Assembly (NCBI RefSeq): GCF_006228385.1
Contig: NZ_CP039852.1
Coordinates: forward strand, 186,001-250,000
Direction: 5' to 3'
Length of the DNA stretch: 64,000 bases
DNA from: Salinimonas iocasae
GTDB lineage: Bacteria > Pseudomonadota > Gammaproteobacteria > Enterobacterales > Alteromonadaceae
In this document: positions 27,669-38,469 of the stretch, one piece after another
How positions within the stretch are numbered: position 1 is the stretch's first letter
How the letters are laid out: the number at the start of each line of letters is the position of its first letter
Notes under the pieces: generated by a model
The model's input: only the letters and a program-made list of their open reading frames with translations
Told to the model about the DNA's origin: nothing
Databases searched by the model: none
Position numbers and translations under genes: made by a program

Positions 27669-28477
27669 TCTTTTTTCGCGGGCGCAAATACTTCGTTCAG
27701 GTAAGCCGCCATTCTTACACCAGCCTGCTGTAGCCGTAATTTTGCAGTGGGCAGGTGGTCATACAGATAATCATACGACATGTCGTTTGCATCCTCCGGA
27801 TAAACGGTATCGCGGATTTCTGTACTTTCTTCAATCCAGTCAAGGGGATCGGTGGTATCCCACTGCGTTAATTGTTCAGGCGTAATCTTGGCATTGAGCC
27901 AGCGCGTCCACTCAGTGAAGGACAATTGCCGCTGGTCCAGCATCTGCGAGTCCCACACCCGGTGAAGATTGGAATCTTCCCAGAAAAATCTTACTTTTAC
28001 ATCGTTCCCGCCGCGATCGGTACCGTTACCTGCATGCAGAGGCTGATGCAGGTCGCCGATAATATGGACAATGAACCGCAGTGCCAGTTGTTTTTCTTCA
28101 CGGCTCGCGTCATCACTTCTCAGTGTTTCGGTGAATCGCTCAAGTGCCGTAAACGCATCACCCTGTTCAGGTGCTTCGACCTCGGCATAGGTCTTCTGCT
28201 CTGGCACTGTTACATAGTGAAAGGGGGGTGATACTTTTTGCCAGAAAGGTTTTGGGTTAGAGCGCATTTCATCTGCGTAAGTGGATGCTTCTGCCAGTGT
28301 TTCATTCGGCAGCAACGCTTCAACGGCGGCCGCAGCATGCGGGCTTAAATAGTGCTCAGCAATGGCACCGGTTACCCGGTGGCCAGTCTGACCCCAGCCC
28401 AGGGCGGGCAGACTTACCAATAAACTGCTGGCCACACCCAGCGCCAGAACTGCTTTTTTTCGAAAAGACACGGTCAT
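27665..28477 (-). CDS. S1/P1 nuclease family protein, secreted
   Basis: A 270-residue exported zinc nuclease of the S1/P1 family that cuts single-stranded nucleic acid. The signal peptide should be cleaved before WGQTGHR, since in this family the N-terminal Trp binds zinc. Further ligand motifs: [21 protein letters not shown] (His and Asp) and [10 protein letters not shown] disulfide set as in fungal P1 is not seen. Probably scavenges extracellular or periplasmic nucleic acid. Ends convergently with rraA. Confidence 0.92.
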   Translation of the reverse strand: MTVSFRKKAVLALGVASSLLVSLPALGWGQTGHRVTGAIAEHYLSPHAAAAVEALLPNETLAEASTYADEMRSNPKPFWQKVSPPFHYVTVPEQKTYAEVEAPEQGDAFTALERFTETLRSDDASREEKQLALRFIVHIIGDLHQPLHAGNGTDRGGNDVKVRFFWEDSNLHRVWDSQMLDQRQLSFTEWTRWLNAKITPEQLTQWDTTDPLDWIEESTEIRDTVYPEDANDMSYDYLYDHLPTAKLRLQQAGVRMAAYLNEVFAPAKKD

Positions 28478-28484
28478 GTATTAT

Positions 28485-29111
28485 TTATTCCTTTGTCGTA
28501 GAAGGCTGATATCCCCAGCGAGCTATCAGCGACTGGTCTAACCCCAGGTGGTCCAGAATTCGCGCCACTACAAAGTCAATCAAATCAGCGATAGACGCTG
28601 GCTGATGATAAAAACCCGGCGCGGCAGGCATAATTGTGACACCCATTTGTGACAGTTTTAACATATTTTCCAAATGGATAGAGGAAAGTGGCATTTCTCT
28701 GGGGACGATAACCAACTGGCCGCGCTCTTTCATAACCACATCCGCGGCCCGTTCAATAAGATTGTCGCTGGCGCCGCAGGCAATAGCGGACAATGTTCCG
28801 GTTGAACACGGACAGATAATCATCTGACGTGGTGCTGCCGACCCTGAGGCCACCGGTGAAAACCATTCTTCTTTGCCGCATACGGTGATTTGACCTGACC
28901 GGGCGTTAAAACGCTGAGTGAAAAAGTCGGCGGCGGCATCCGGGCGCGAGGGAATTTTTATATCTTCTTCAGTAGCAAAAACAACTTTCGCTGCTGACGA
29001 TATCAGTACGAATATCTCATAGTCAGCGTTTACCAGACATTCCAGTAAGCGCAGCGCATAGGGAGCGCCGGAGGCACCTGTGATGGCCAGTGTAATGCGC
29101 TTATCTGTCAT
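28485..29111 (-). CDS. ubiX: Flavin prenyltransferase UbiX
   Basis: UbiX, 208 residues, makes prenylated FMN, the cofactor of the UbiD decarboxylase in ubiquinone synthesis. It begins [18 protein letters not shown] (FMN-binding) and has [20 protein letters not shown] and [18 protein letters not shown], the prenyl-phosphate site. ATG 29111 overlaps the mpl stop by four bases, so it is co-translated with mpl. Confidence 0.97.
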   Translation of the reverse strand: MTDKRITLAITGASGAPYALRLLECLVNADYEIFVLISSAAKVVFATEEDIKIPSRPDAAADFFTQRFNARSGQITVCGKEEWFSPVASGSAAPRQMIICPCSTGTLSAIACGASDNLIERAADVVMKERGQLVIVPREMPLSSIHLENMLKLSQMGVTIMPAAPGFYHQPASIADLIDFVVARILDHLGLDQSLIARWGYQPSTTKE

Positions 29112-30475
29112 ATCGTCTCCTGTTGCCGGGTCTGTTCAAGCGCCTCGAGCAAACGCTGGTGTATACCTTCAAATCCGCCATTGCTCATCACCAGAACGTG
29201 ATCGCCGGGGCGAACAGTTTTCACAACCTGTTCAATAATTGCCTGAGTTGATGCCAGGACTGAAGCAGGCGTCTGGCTGGTATTGGCTGCATCTTTGAGT
29301 GACCAGTTCATTGCCGGTGGCTCATAAAGTAGCACTTCATCCGCCTGTTGCCAGGATTGTGCAAGCGTATCTTTGTGAATGCCCATTTTCATGGTGTTAG
29401 AGCGCGGCTCCAGTATGGCGATAATGCGTTGTTGACCCACCTTATTGCGCAACCCGTCAAGCGTGGTTGCGATGGCCGTGGGATGGTGGGCGAAATCGTC
29501 GTATAACGAAATATCGTTCACGATCCCCTTAAGCTCCATCCGACGCTTCACATTTTTAAATTGCGAGAGTCCGGCGATAGCATCGCCAATTTGCACACCA
29601 GCATGGTGAGCGGCTGCCAGTGCCATCATCCCGTTATCGACATTGTGCTGACCTAACAGTGCCCAATGCACTTCACCCACTTTTACGCCATCCTTGATGA
29701 CCTCAAACACGCTGCCGTCAGGGTTAATCAGGTTGGCCTGCCATTGCTTACCTAAGAACTGCTGTTGGCTCCAGCACCCCCGATCCAGCGTCTGGGAAAT
29801 AGCAGCATTATCAGCAGGTGACAGAATCAGGCCGCTTTGCGGCACCATGCGAACCAGATGGTGGAACTGTGTCTGAATGGCCGCCAGGTCAGCAAAAATA
29901 TCAGCATGGTCAAATTCGAGGTTGTTGATGACCAGTGTTTTGGGTCGGTAATGTACAAATTTGGAACGCTTATCGAAAAAGGCGCTGTCATATTCGTCGG
30001 CTTCAATAACAAAGAACGGACTGTCGCCAATTCGCGCCGAAACACCGAAATTCTCGGGCACGCCGCCGATCAGAAAACCGGGATTAAGTCCGGCGAATTC
30101 TAAAATCCAGGCCACCATACTACTGGTGGTTGTTTTGCCGTGCGTACCAGACAGCGCAATCACCCAGCGGTCGTTGAGCAGGTTTTCCAGCAGCCATTGC
30201 GGGCCACTGGTATAAGGCAGATTACGGTCCAGTACATACTCTACTGCGGGGTTGCCCCGGGACATCGCGTTACCAATGATAACAATGTCCGGCTGCGGTT
30301 CGAACTGGGCCGTATCGTAGCCTTCAGTCAAAGTAATCCCCAGCCCTTCCAGCTGTGTACTCATAGGCGGATACACATTGGTATCCGAACCGGTTACCGT
30401 GTGCCCCAGCGATTTTGCGATTGCAGCAATGCCTCCCATGAAGCTGCCACAAATGCCCAGAATGTGAACATGCAT
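29108..30475 (-). CDS. mpl: UDP-N-acetylmuramate:tripeptide ligase
   Basis: Mpl, 455 residues, recycles peptidoglycan by joining L-Ala-gamma-D-Glu-meso-DAP to UDP-MurNAc. ATG 30475 is chosen because the product then begins [15 protein letters not shown], like E. coli MRIHILGICGTFMGG; 32 upstream codons are not family-like. The ATP loop is [13 protein letters not shown] (about 110), followed by the [11 protein letters not shown] and [10 protein letters not shown] metal region, typical of Mur ligases. The ribosome site is weak. Confidence 0.97.
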   Translation of the reverse strand: MHVHILGICGSFMGGIAAIAKSLGHTVTGSDTNVYPPMSTQLEGLGITLTEGYDTAQFEPQPDIVIIGNAMSRGNPAVEYVLDRNLPYTSGPQWLLENLLNDRWVIALSGTHGKTTTSSMVAWILEFAGLNPGFLIGGVPENFGVSARIGDSPFFVIEADEYDSAFFDKRSKFVHYRPKTLVINNLEFDHADIFADLAAIQTQFHHLVRMVPQSGLILSPADNAAISQTLDRGCWSQQQFLGKQWQANLINPDGSVFEVIKDGVKVGEVHWALLGQHNVDNGMMALAAAHHAGVQIGDAIAGLSQFKNVKRRMELKGIVNDISLYDDFAHHPTAIATTLDGLRNKVGQQRIIAILEPRSNTMKMGIHKDTLAQSWQQADEVLLYEPPAMNWSLKDAANTSQTPASVLASTQAIIEQVVKTVRPGDHVLVMSNGGFEGIHQRLLEALEQTRQQETI

Positions 30476-30660
30476 AGTTATAACTGCCTTACTTAAGAAG
30501 TGGCTTACTCTACCAGATGGCGACAGCGGATCGAATAACTCATTTCCCTGTCGTGCGTTTCGCAGGTACAATCATCATCGCCGGTTAAAAAAGAATCGAT
30601 GCAAGTCATACCATTTGATTTTGTTGGTGAATCATTTGCATACAATAATAAAAGAAGACT

Positions 30661-30705
30661 GGTTAATCAGGGATATCTTTATCCATACTGATCATATTTA
30701 TAACC
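30661..30705 (+). promoter_or_regulatory. Nested inverted repeats in the fbp leader
   Basis: Three nested pairs surround one centre: GGTTA (30661-30665) with TAACC (30701-30705), ATCAG (30666-30670) with CTGAT (30688-30692), and GGAT (30671-30674) with ATCC (30681-30684). They lie 30 bases before the fbp start. This could be a leader RNA structure or an operator; no known riboswitch family is recognised. A possible -10 (TACAAT) lies about 20 bases upstream. Confidence 0.4.
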
Positions 30706-30734
30706 CTACAAAAAGAGACAAGGCTTAAGCATAC

Positions 30735-31712
30735 ATGAAACGATTAAACTCACAGCTGCAGCATGACGGTGCACCACTTGAACTGATTTTGTTAATCAGA
30801 ACATTACTGGCTGGTTGTAAGGAAATTTCCTTCCGTGTCAGTCAGGGCGCTCTGGCAGGCGTACTGGGCTCAACGTTAAGTGAAAACGTTCAGGGTGAGA
30901 CACAGAAAAAACTGGATGTGATCTCCAACCAAATCTTAAAAGATACGCTGCGCGATTCCGGCTATGTGAAAGCCATTTCTTCAGAAGAGGAAGACACGGT
31001 CGTTCCGTGTAATCCCGAAGGAAACTACCTTGTCAGTTTTGACCCCCTCGACGGTTCATCAAATACTGAGATTAACAGCTTAATCGGTACTATTTTTTCA
31101 ATTACTCATGCGCCTCAGTGGATGGAAGCTGACGATCCGTCTGCTTTCCTGCAGCCGGGAACGCAAATGGTGGCGGCGGGTTATGTCCTGTACGGACCGT
31201 CTACCATGCTGGCAATGACCACGGGTCGCGGCACACATATTTATACGCTGGATAAAACCCACGGCGGTTTCCTGCTGACGCATCCGAATGTGAAGGTACC
31301 GGAAGAAACCAAAGAATTTGCCATTAATACTTCTAATGAAAGACACTGGGAAGAGCCGGTGAAAAATTATATCGGCGATTTGCTGGCCGGTACTGAAGGT
31401 CCGCGCGGTAAAGATTATAACATGCGCTGGGTAGCAGCCATGGTGGGCGATATTCACCGGGTACTGTGTCGTGGCGGTATTTTCATGTATCCGTTCGATA
31501 AGCGTAATCCGTCTAAGCCTGGCAAGTTACGCCTGCTTTACGAAGCCAATCCAATGGCATTTTTAATGGAGCAGGCTGGTGGCCTGGCTAACACCGGTCA
31601 TGGCCGGATTATGGAAGTCATGCCCAAAGAAATTCATCAGCGGGTGCCCACGATTCTGGGTTCGAAAGAGGAAGTGGAAACCTGTCTGACTTATTATCAG
31701 ACTGATAAATAA
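30735..31712 (+). CDS. fbp: Class 1 fructose-1,6-bisphosphatase
   Basis: Fbp, 325 residues, hydrolyses fructose-1,6-bisphosphate in gluconeogenesis. Recognised by [10 protein letters not shown], the metal/phosphate motif FDPLDGSSN (about 102-110), the [11 protein letters not shown] segment, and [24 protein letters not shown] with the active-site Lys and Glu. Length as in E. coli. The ribosome site AAGG is a little distant from the ATG, and a structured leader precedes it. Confidence 0.98.
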   Translation: MKRLNSQLQHDGAPLELILLIRTLLAGCKEISFRVSQGALAGVLGSTLSENVQGETQKKLDVISNQILKDTLRDSGYVKAISSEEEDTVVPCNPEGNYLVSFDPLDGSSNTEINSLIGTIFSITHAPQWMEADDPSAFLQPGTQMVAAGYVLYGPSTMLAMTTGRGTHIYTLDKTHGGFLLTHPNVKVPEETKEFAINTSNERHWEEPVKNYIGDLLAGTEGPRGKDYNMRWVAAMVGDIHRVLCRGGIFMYPFDKRNPSKPGKLRLLYEANPMAFLMEQAGGLANTGHGRIMEVMPKEIHQRVPTILGSKEEVETCLTYYQTDK

Positions 31713-31735
31713 TCAGTTGAGCGCGCTGATAATAA
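31691..31735 (+). repeat. Inverted repeats at the fbp 3' end
   Basis: TTATTATCAG (31691-31700), in the last codons of fbp, is the exact complement of CTGATAATAA (31726-31735). Between them ACTGAT-aaata-ATCAGT can form a second hairpin. Together they extend the terminator structure and may stabilise the fbp mRNA end. Confidence 0.5.
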
Positions 31736-31737
31736 AC

Positions 31738-31763
31738 AACTGGCTGTCACCAGTTTTTATTTT
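31738..31763 (+). terminator. Rho-independent terminator of fbp
   Basis: AACTGG (31738-31743) pairs with CCAGTT (31750-31755) across a six-base loop and is followed by TTTATTTT. It lies 25 bases after the fbp stop and separates fbp from ppa. Confidence 0.7.
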
Positions 31764-31869
31764 GCGGCGCGCACCGTATACTTTACCCATCCGCCACGCC
31801 AAAGGTGCAAGATCGCGTTTTTGGCACGATGTGGTAAAACGTTTTATTGCATAACTTAAGGAACCATTC

Positions 31870-32403
31870 ATGAGTCTGAACGATGTAACTCCTGGTGACA
31901 AAGCACCTGATGAAGTTAACGTTATTATCGAAATCCCGGCACACGCTGATCCGGTAAAATATGAAGTCGATAAAGACACTGGCGCAATGTTTGTTGACCG
32001 CTTCATGGCAACTTGCATGCATTATCCGGTTAACTACGGCTATGTTAACGACTCATTGTCAGAAGATGGTGACCCGGTAGATGTGCTGGTAATGACCCCT
32101 TTCCCAATCCATAGCGGTTCAGTAATTAAGTGTCGCCCAGTGGGTGTTTTGAACATGACCGATGAGTCAGGTAAAGATGCCAAGATTCTGGCTGTGCCGG
32201 TTGATAAGCTATCTACCATCTATCGTGATGTGAAAGAAATCACCGACGTGCCAGAGCTGACTAAGCAGCAAATTGAGCATTTCTTCACGCACTATAAAGA
32301 TCTTGAGCCTGGTAAATGGGTGAAAATTGATGGCTGGGCTGATGCTCAGGCTGCCAAAGATGAGATCACCAGCAGCATCAAGCGCTTTGAACAAAACAAA
32401 TAA
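31870..32403 (+). CDS. ppa: Inorganic pyrophosphatase
   Basis: Family I soluble pyrophosphatase, 177 residues, hydrolyses PPi and so drives biosynthesis. Active-site motifs: [34 protein letters not shown] and the DGDPVDVLV metal-binding aspartates, with [14 protein letters not shown] near the end. TAAGGA ribosome site before ATG 31870. It has its own terminator. Confidence 0.98.
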   Translation: MSLNDVTPGDKAPDEVNVIIEIPAHADPVKYEVDKDTGAMFVDRFMATCMHYPVNYGYVNDSLSEDGDPVDVLVMTPFPIHSGSVIKCRPVGVLNMTDESGKDAKILAVPVDKLSTIYRDVKEITDVPELTKQQIEHFFTHYKDLEPGKWVKIDGWADAQAAKDEITSSIKRFEQNK

Positions 32404-32421
32404 CGCACTGCGCAATTTTTG

Positions 32422-32446
32422 AAAAGGGCCTCAACGGCCCTTTTTT
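32422..32446 (+). terminator. Rho-independent terminator of ppa
   Basis: AAAAGGGCC (32422-32430) pairs with GGCCCTTTT (32436-32444) around a five-base loop and runs into six T residues, about 20 bases after the ppa stop. Confidence 0.92.
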
Positions 32447-32536
32447 AATGCGTATTGACAATCTGAGTGAACAATTTAGCCTGAGTATCGATATTAGAAT
32501 GATTGCCTCGACGCCAGGCCCTGAACAGGAAAGATT

Positions 32537-33013
32537 ATGATTCGAACATTGCTAGGTCTTTTAACGTGTATTGCTTTGGCCGGGATGTCGGCAAGCGCAC
32601 TAAGCGCAGAACCTCAGGAAGTCTATTGGGAAGATCTGGTGCCGGCAGGGTTTAATGAATTAGATGCCCCGGCGGTAGAGCACGAAGGACAAATGACCCA
32701 ACTGCAACCCGACGCACCGGTGGTTGAAAAATTCGATGGAAAGCGGGTTAAAATTCCGGGCTTCGTAGTGCCTTTGGAAGGTACGGCAGAACTGACCACA
32801 GAATTTTTGCTTGTGCCTTATTTCGGTGCCTGTATTCACGTACCACCACCACCTTCTAACCAGATAGTATATGTAAAATTTGAAGAAGGTGTGGCCATTG
32901 ATGACCTGTACGACGCGATATGGGTGACAGGAACACTATCAACAAAAGGGTGGAAGGGCGACATCGCCTCTGTTGGCTATCGCTTAACCGGCGAATCAGT
33001 AGCCCCTTTTTAG
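32537..33013 (+). CDS. DUF3299 exported protein
   Basis: A 158-residue secreted protein with a signal peptide ending SALSA (about residue 24). It belongs to DUF3299, recognised by VKIPGFVVPLEG and YFGACIHVPPPPSNQI. Function unknown; in other genomes members often lie beside MacB-type ABC transporter genes, but none is present here. One conserved cysteine and His in ACIHVPPPP suggest metal or haem handling (inference). Faces a small membrane protein gene, 25 bases away. Confidence 0.88.
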   Translation: MIRTLLGLLTCIALAGMSASALSAEPQEVYWEDLVPAGFNELDAPAVEHEGQMTQLQPDAPVVEKFDGKRVKIPGFVVPLEGTAELTTEFLLVPYFGACIHVPPPPSNQIVYVKFEEGVAIDDLYDAIWVTGTLSTKGWKGDIASVGYRLTGESVAPF

Positions 33014-33038
33014 GTAGATGCGTTATAAATAGTGAACG

Positions 33039-33326
33039 CTATTTTCTTGCCTGACGGGCAAATATAAAAGCGCCCGTCGTAAAAGCACAAATCACAAGAG
33101 TAAACAGTAGGTAGGCAATCCCGGCCATCGGCGCGCCACCATGTGTACCGGCGCTACCTTGTGGATGCGCCGGCTGATGCAGAAACTGAGCAAGTAAGCC
33201 TGCCGAGATAACCGCGGTGGCAGTCAGACAAACAAACATGCCGGTTCTTTTTAACCTACCCCTGGTACGCGCTACTACGTAGCCATTAAACATCCCGCTC
33301 ACCGCGCAAAATATCCAAATCAGCAC
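33039..33326 (-). CDS. Small membrane protein of unknown function
   Basis: A 95-residue protein with about three hydrophobic helices (roughly 1-18, 30-48 and 66-90) and a His/Gly-rich loop (HQPAHPQGSAGTHGG) between the last two. I do not recognise a family. Start GTG 33326 has a good AGAGGG ribosome site. It ends facing the DUF3299 gene; the loop histidines could bind metal, but this is speculation. Confidence 0.65.
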   Translation of the reverse strand: MLIWIFCAVSGMFNGYVVARTRGRLKRTGMFVCLTATAVISAGLLAQFLHQPAHPQGSAGTHGGAPMAGIAYLLFTLVICAFTTGAFIFARQARK

Positions 33327-33580
33327 AATATTGCCCTCTTAAAATTCGTTATAGCATCGGTCTTAGAGTAGCTCCGTGAAGCATTTGATTACTTACTTTA
33401 TTAGCCGCTTACTTCCCTCAATGCTGATTAATACTCAATAGGATGAAACGTTGGTCAGAAATTTGAATGTAGGAGATGTATCTCAATAAATAACCGATTA
33501 ATAGCATCTATTTTTCTGTAACGACAGCCAAATGGAAACGGCGTAGTGTAGATGTTACACGCCCGATACGGAGAAACATC

Positions 33581-34417
33581 ATGAGTAAAGCGTTAGTTGT
33601 AGAAGGCGGTGCAATGCGAGGTGTCTTTGCTGCCGGTGTTCTGGACGTATTTTTACATCGTCAACAGCATTTCGATTTTGCTATTGGTGTATCAGCGGGT
33701 GCAACAAACCTGGCTACCTACGTATCGCAAATACTCGGTCTTAGCCGGACCATCATTACCGAATACGCGACCCGAAGAGAGTTTTTCAGTCCGCTTCGCT
33801 TCATTCGAGGTGGGCATATGACCGATGTGCACTGGCTGTGGCATCAGTGCCGGCAGCAGCTTGATAGCAAGCTTGGTGAAATAAATACTGCGATACCGCT
33901 TTATGTTGGTGTGACCAATGTAGATACCGGCCAGTGTGATTACCTTCGGGCGCAACACGACAACATTGATGATTTGATGGTGGCATCCTGTTCGATACCT
34001 ATGGCCTACCGTGATCAGCCTAGAATTGGCGACCATCGTTATGTTGATGGTGGCGTGGCTGACGCAATTCCTGTGAAAAAAGCGTACGAGATGGGCGCAA
34101 GAGAGATAACAGTCGTGTTGTCGCAACCGCTTGGATTTTCAAAGCCTACAGTAAAATCGCCCTGGCTGTTTGAACGGCTTTATGGCCATCAGCCTGAACT
34201 GATGCAAACACTGTTGTCCCGTCCGGGCATTTATAATGAAACGCTGGCGTTTCTTAAAAATCCCCCTTCAGATTTGTCACTGACCATCGTCGCTCCGCCC
34301 GCCGATTTTCAGGTCAAGCGATTAACCATGGACAAGAAAAAGCTGACGAGAGGCTACAAGCTTGGCAAAATCGCTGCGCTAAAAATGTTAAAAGCGCAAC
34401 GTCTTGCAGCAGCCTGA
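33581..34417 (+). CDS. Patatin-like phospholipase (YjjU type)
   Basis: A 278-residue patatin-domain hydrolase. It shows the oxyanion loop VEGGAMRGVFAAGVLD, the nucleophile elbow GVSAG (about 39-43), and the DGGVADAIPV catalytic Asp, giving a Ser-Asp dyad. It resembles YjjU of E. coli, likely acting on glycerophospholipids or triglycerides. No signal peptide. GGAG ribosome site before ATG 33581. Confidence 0.93.
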   Translation: MSKALVVEGGAMRGVFAAGVLDVFLHRQQHFDFAIGVSAGATNLATYVSQILGLSRTIITEYATRREFFSPLRFIRGGHMTDVHWLWHQCRQQLDSKLGEINTAIPLYVGVTNVDTGQCDYLRAQHDNIDDLMVASCSIPMAYRDQPRIGDHRYVDGGVADAIPVKKAYEMGAREITVVLSQPLGFSKPTVKSPWLFERLYGHQPELMQTLLSRPGIYNETLAFLKNPPSDLSLTIVAPPADFQVKRLTMDKKKLTRGYKLGKIAALKMLKAQRLAAA

Positions 34418-34437
34418 GAACAGGACAGTGAGCTGTG

Positions 34438-35157
34438 CTACTGACCGCCCTGAGGGGTGTAAATATGTTCTGCACGGCTGAATAGCAGCCAGGAAGTCAG
34501 AATATATTTATCGTTACTTTTGGGCATCTGTCCACGATGCGTATGTGTAAAGTACGCGGGTGCAATCACCATGCGGCCGGCTTTAGGCGACACAGAGGTG
34601 CCCTGATAGTAAAAGTCAGTCTCGCCACCTTCTTCCACATCATTCAAATAGAACATGAATAGCAGTACACGATGCAGCGCATCATTGTGAGGCAGTTGCG
34701 GGTATACTTCTGAGTGCCAGTAGGGATAGCCGCCCTCGCCAGCGGTATAACGCTGAGCGTTGACCTCGCCAATACGAAACAGATAGTTGAGTAAGTTGGC
34801 CAGGTTAGGCTTACCGACTTCCTCAAAGTTCTCGTGTGTCAGCTTAACCGGTTCACCGGTTTTAGGATGACGCACCGTCAGTCCGATAGGCCCGACCAGC
34901 GCAAAGAAATACTTTTCTATATAATCAAGCAGTGCCTGCCCGGTCTTTTCCATAACCGGTTTAAACAATGGCGCAAACTCTTCGCGCTCACTAAATGACA
35001 CATCCATACTGCGTTTCTTATCCAAATCGACGCCGCCGCCAGTGCGGCCGGGTGATAAGTTCGGGCTGCTATCAAATTTATCAATAATTTGAGCGCACAG
35101 CTTTGGATCTAACACATCATCAATGACTTCAATAAAGTTGTTTTCGTTATTCATCAT
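34438..35157 (-). CDS. 2OG-Fe(II) oxygenase (prolyl 4-hydroxylase-like)
   Basis: A 239-residue 2-oxoglutarate- and iron-dependent oxygenase. The double-stranded beta-helix core has PYWHSEVYPQ (about 140), MFYLNDVEEGGETDFY, and THTHRGQMP with the distal His, followed by the SNDKYILTSW strand holding the 2OG-binding basic residue. The usual HxD iron motif reads HSE, so Glu may replace Asp. Overlaps the upstream thioesterase by 11 bases; start ATG 35157 or 35154. Confidence 0.88.
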   Translation of the reverse strand: MMNNENNFIEVIDDVLDPKLCAQIIDKFDSSPNLSPGRTGGGVDLDKKRSMDVSFSEREEFAPLFKPVMEKTGQALLDYIEKYFFALVGPIGLTVRHPKTGEPVKLTHENFEEVGKPNLANLLNYLFRIGEVNAQRYTAGEGGYPYWHSEVYPQLPHNDALHRVLLFMFYLNDVEEGGETDFYYQGTSVSPKAGRMVIAPAYFTHTHRGQMPKSNDKYILTSWLLFSRAEHIYTPQGGQ

Positions 35158-35566
35158 CAGACTCCAGAAGATGAACGGAAAGCTTATCTTTCACCGCGTC
35201 GGAGATGGGCGCTGAACATTGATTCTGATAGTCGAAGTTAACCAGCGTCGTCGTGCCGGTGGCGCATTTCTGGTCGTTTTGCCATACTTCCTGTTGCGTT
35301 ACAAACGAGCTGCGCCCGATTCGCTTGATGTAGGTCTTGATAGTCACCGGTGTGCCATAGAAAAGCTGATGATGAAAATCAACATGATAACTGGCCAGTA
35401 TCAGTGGCCACTTTTTAATATCCAGCGTAGGCACGAAATACGCAAAAACCGGGTCTCTGGCTGCTTCGAACCACTGTACCAGTACCGTATTTCCAACATG
35501 TCCAAGTGCATCAGTTTCACAAAACCGGACATCGAAGGTTGTTTCTAAGGGATGTGCTTCACTCAT
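35147..35566 (-). CDS. Acyl-CoA thioesterase (4HBT hot-dog family)
   Basis: A 139-residue hot-dog thioesterase of the 4-hydroxybenzoyl-CoA type (YbgC-like). The motif RFCETDALGHVGNTVLVQWFEAAR holds the active-site Asp near residue 19, followed by the DFHHQLFYG strand. It probably hydrolyses a medium or short acyl-CoA. Translationally coupled to the downstream 2OG oxygenase; a functional link is possible but unproven. Confidence 0.92.
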   Translation of the reverse strand: MSEAHPLETTFDVRFCETDALGHVGNTVLVQWFEAARDPVFAYFVPTLDIKKWPLILASYHVDFHHQLFYGTPVTIKTYIKRIGRSSFVTQQEVWQNDQKCATGTTTLVNFDYQNQCSAPISDAVKDKLSVHLLESDDE

Positions 35567-35595
35567 AGATGGTCGATTAACCCTTTATTTACAGT

Positions 35596-35620
35596 GCTTT
35601 CACCATAGCATGGCAAAAGC
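35596..35620 (-). other. Hairpin between uvrA and the thioesterase gene
   Basis: GCTTTTGCCAT and ATGGTGAAAGC on the minus strand form an 11-pair stem with two G-U wobbles and a three-base loop, 12 bases after the uvrA stop. There is no T run after it, so it may be a weak terminator or an mRNA end structure. Confidence 0.45.
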
Positions 35621-35631
35621 ATCAGTTAAAA

Positions 35632-38469
35632 CTACCGCTTCTGCTTTTCAAGCATTGGCTTTAAAAAACGACCGGTATGAGATACGTCTTGTTCAGCCAC
35701 ATGCTCAGGCGTGCCTTCGGCGATGATCTGCCCGCCGCCAGAGCCACCCTCGGGACCAAGGTCCACAATCCAGTCAGCGGTTTTGATAACATCAAGATTG
35801 TGTTCAATAACCACCACGGTATTGCCATGGTCACGCAGGCGGTGCAATACAGCAAGCAACTGTTTAATATCATGAAAGTGCAGGCCAGTAGTGGGCTCAT
35901 CCAGAATATATAAAGTTTGACCGGTGTCGCGCTTGGATAACTCTCGCGCTAACTTCACACGCTGCGCCTCACCGCCTGATAATGTTGTGGCGGCCTGACC
36001 TAAACGAATGTACGCCAAGCCGACGTCTTTAAGCGTCTGAAGCTTTCGGGCGATGGCCGGAATAGGGTCGAAAAATTCACGAGCTTCCTCAACGGTCATA
36101 TCCAGCACTTCATTGATATTCTTGCCTTTGTAATGTACCTCAAGCGTTTCGCGGTTGTAACGCTTGCCTTTACAGACATCACAGGACACATAGATATCAG
36201 GCAAAAAGTGCATCTCAACTTTGATCATGCCATCACCCTGACATGCCTCACAGCGCCCGCCTTTTACGTTGAAACTGAACCGGCCAGGCTTGTAGCCCCG
36301 CGAGCGTGCTTCCTGCGTACCGGCAAAAAGCTCCCGGATTGGCGTAAATATGCCCGCGTAAGTGGCAGGGTTGGAACGTGGTGTCCGGCCAATAGGGCTT
36401 TGGTCAATATCGACCACTTTATCAAGATGCTCAAGACCCGCCATATTTTTGTGCGGAGCAGGTTCATTGGCTGTTGCATTGTTTAGTTCACGCTGGGCAA
36501 TTCGATAAAACGTATCGTTGATCAGTGTTGATTTACCGGAGCCGGATACGCCGGTAACACAGGTCATCAGACCCACCGGAATATTCAGCGTAACGGACTG
36601 TAGATTGTTACCCGAGGCGCCCTCAAGCGTCAGTAATTTTTTCTTATCAGGCTTGTTGCGTTCAGGTGGAATTTCGATTTCTTCCCGGCCAGAAAGATAC
36701 TTTCCGGTAAGTGAGTCCTCACTGTTAATGATGTCATCTACCGAACCTGCAGCGATGACTTCACCACCATGTACACCAGCGCCCGGGCCGATATCAATAA
36801 CATAATCCGCCTCGCGAATAGCGTCCTCATCGTGCTCAACAACCAAGACAGTATTACCCAAGTCCCGCAGACGCGTGAGCGTCGCCAGAAGCCGTTCGTT
36901 GTCACGCTGGTGCAGACCAATGGACGGTTCATCAAGCACATACATAACGCCCACTAACCCGGCGCCAATCTGGCTGGCCAGACGAATTCGCTGAGCTTCA
37001 CCGCCTGATAGCGTATCAGCACTGCGTGAAAGGTTAAGATAGTTAAGACCTACGTTGACCAGAAAGCCTAACCTGTCCTGTATTTCTTTTAAGATCTTAT
37101 CGGCAATCTGCGCTTTCTGACCGACTAAATCCAGCGTTTCGAAAAAGTCGAAGGCATTGGCAATCGACATTTCTGCAATGTCGGGCAGAGTAGTCTGCTG
37201 AATGAAGACATTACGGGCTTCTTCTCGCAGGCGAGAACCACCACAGCTGGTACACGGCTGCTGGCTTAAGTATTTGGCCAGTTCTTCACGCACCGCATTG
37301 GACTCGGTTTCGCGGTAGCGGCGCTCCATGTTCGGTATAACACCCTCAAACGGATGTTTGCGTTCCATGATATCGCCGCGATCGTTAATATATTTAAACT
37401 TCAGCGATTTGCCTTTGGAGCCATACAGCACCACGTCACGCTCTTCTTTGGTCAACTCGGCGAACGGTTTAGTCAGGTCAAAGCCATAGTGGTCAGCCAC
37501 AGCTTGCAGCATCTGGAAGTAGTAATAGCTTCGTTTGTCCCAGCCACGAATCACACCGCCTGACAGGCTTAGCTCATCGTTGTTGATAATTCTGGAAGGG
37601 TCAAAGAACTGGCGAGTACCCAGCCCGTCACAGGTCGGGCACGCGCCCGCCGGGTTATTGAATGAAAATAGGCGCGGTTCCAGTTCGCTCAGGCTGTAGC
37701 CACAGTGCGGACAGGCAAAATTGGCCGAAAACACAGCCGCCTCAGCATCAGGATTATCCATGTCCAGCACCCGTGCAGTGCCACCTGATAATTCCAGCGC
37801 CGTTTCGAAGGATTCTGCCAGACGCAGCTGTAAATCATCACGCACTTTAAATCGGTCGACTACGACTTCGATAGTGTGCTTTTTGTGCAGATCAAGCTCA
37901 GGGGGATCTGATAAATCACAGACCTCGCCGTCAATTCGTGCACGGATATAGCCCTGCGCGGCAAGATTCTGCAACAACTTAACATGCTCGCCTTTACGAT
38001 CAGATACCACCGGAGCCAGTAGCATCAGCTTACTGCCTTCGGGCATCTCCAGAACTTTATCCACCATCTGGCTGATGGTTTGCGCATCCAGCGGCTCATC
38101 GTGTGTCGGGCAGCGAGGTGTACCAACACGGGCGAATAACAACCGCAGATAGTCATAAATTTCGGTAATGGTACCGACGGTGGAACGCGGGTTGTGAGAC
38201 GTGGACTTTTGTTCAATGGAAATGGCCGGCGATAACCCCTCAATGTGGTCCACGTCAGGCTTTTCCATCATCGACAGAAACTGACGCGCGTACGCTGACA
38301 AAGATTCGACATAGCGACGCTGGCCTTCTGCATAAAGTGTATCGAATGCCAGGGACGACTTTCCGGAACCGGAGAGCCCTGTAATAACGACCAGTTTATC
38401 TCGGGGAATTGTTAAATCGATATTCTTAAGATTATGAGTGCGAGCACCCTGTATTTCGATTTTATCCAT
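35632..38469 (-). CDS. uvrA: Excinuclease ABC subunit A
   Basis: UvrA, 945 residues, the damage-recognition ATPase of nucleotide excision repair. ATG 38469 is chosen because the product starts [17 protein letters not shown] as in E. coli. Both ATPase halves are complete: [13 protein letters not shown] and [13 protein letters not shown] (Walker A), two LSGGEAQR signatures. Zinc modules [10 protein letters not shown]...CPTCDGLG and CEACQGDGM...CDVCKG are present. No LexA box was found upstream, unlike E. coli. Divergent from the MFS gene. Confidence 0.98.
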   Translation of the reverse strand: MDKIEIQGARTHNLKNIDLTIPRDKLVVITGLSGSGKSSLAFDTLYAEGQRRYVESLSAYARQFLSMMEKPDVDHIEGLSPAISIEQKSTSHNPRSTVGTITEIYDYLRLLFARVGTPRCPTHDEPLDAQTISQMVDKVLEMPEGSKLMLLAPVVSDRKGEHVKLLQNLAAQGYIRARIDGEVCDLSDPPELDLHKKHTIEVVVDRFKVRDDLQLRLAESFETALELSGGTARVLDMDNPDAEAAVFSANFACPHCGYSLSELEPRLFSFNNPAGACPTCDGLGTRQFFDPSRIINNDELSLSGGVIRGWDKRSYYYFQMLQAVADHYGFDLTKPFAELTKEERDVVLYGSKGKSLKFKYINDRGDIMERKHPFEGVIPNMERRYRETESNAVREELAKYLSQQPCTSCGGSRLREEARNVFIQQTTLPDIAEMSIANAFDFFETLDLVGQKAQIADKILKEIQDRLGFLVNVGLNYLNLSRSADTLSGGEAQRIRLASQIGAGLVGVMYVLDEPSIGLHQRDNERLLATLTRLRDLGNTVLVVEHDEDAIREADYVIDIGPGAGVHGGEVIAAGSVDDIINSEDSLTGKYLSGREEIEIPPERNKPDKKKLLTLEGASGNNLQSVTLNIPVGLMTCVTGVSGSGKSTLINDTFYRIAQRELNNATANEPAPHKNMAGLEHLDKVVDIDQSPIGRTPRSNPATYAGIFTPIRELFAGTQEARSRGYKPGRFSFNVKGGRCEACQGDGMIKVEMHFLPDIYVSCDVCKGKRYNRETLEVHYKGKNINEVLDMTVEEAREFFDPIPAIARKLQTLKDVGLAYIRLGQAATTLSGGEAQRVKLARELSKRDTGQTLYILDEPTTGLHFHDIKQLLAVLHRLRDHGNTVVVIEHNLDVIKTADWIVDLGPEGGSGGGQIIAEGTPEHVAEQDVSHTGRFLKPMLEKQKR

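Noticed and set aside
29694..30215. Long antisense frames inside mpl
   Set aside because: They are shadows of the mpl coding frame; no ribosome site or homology.
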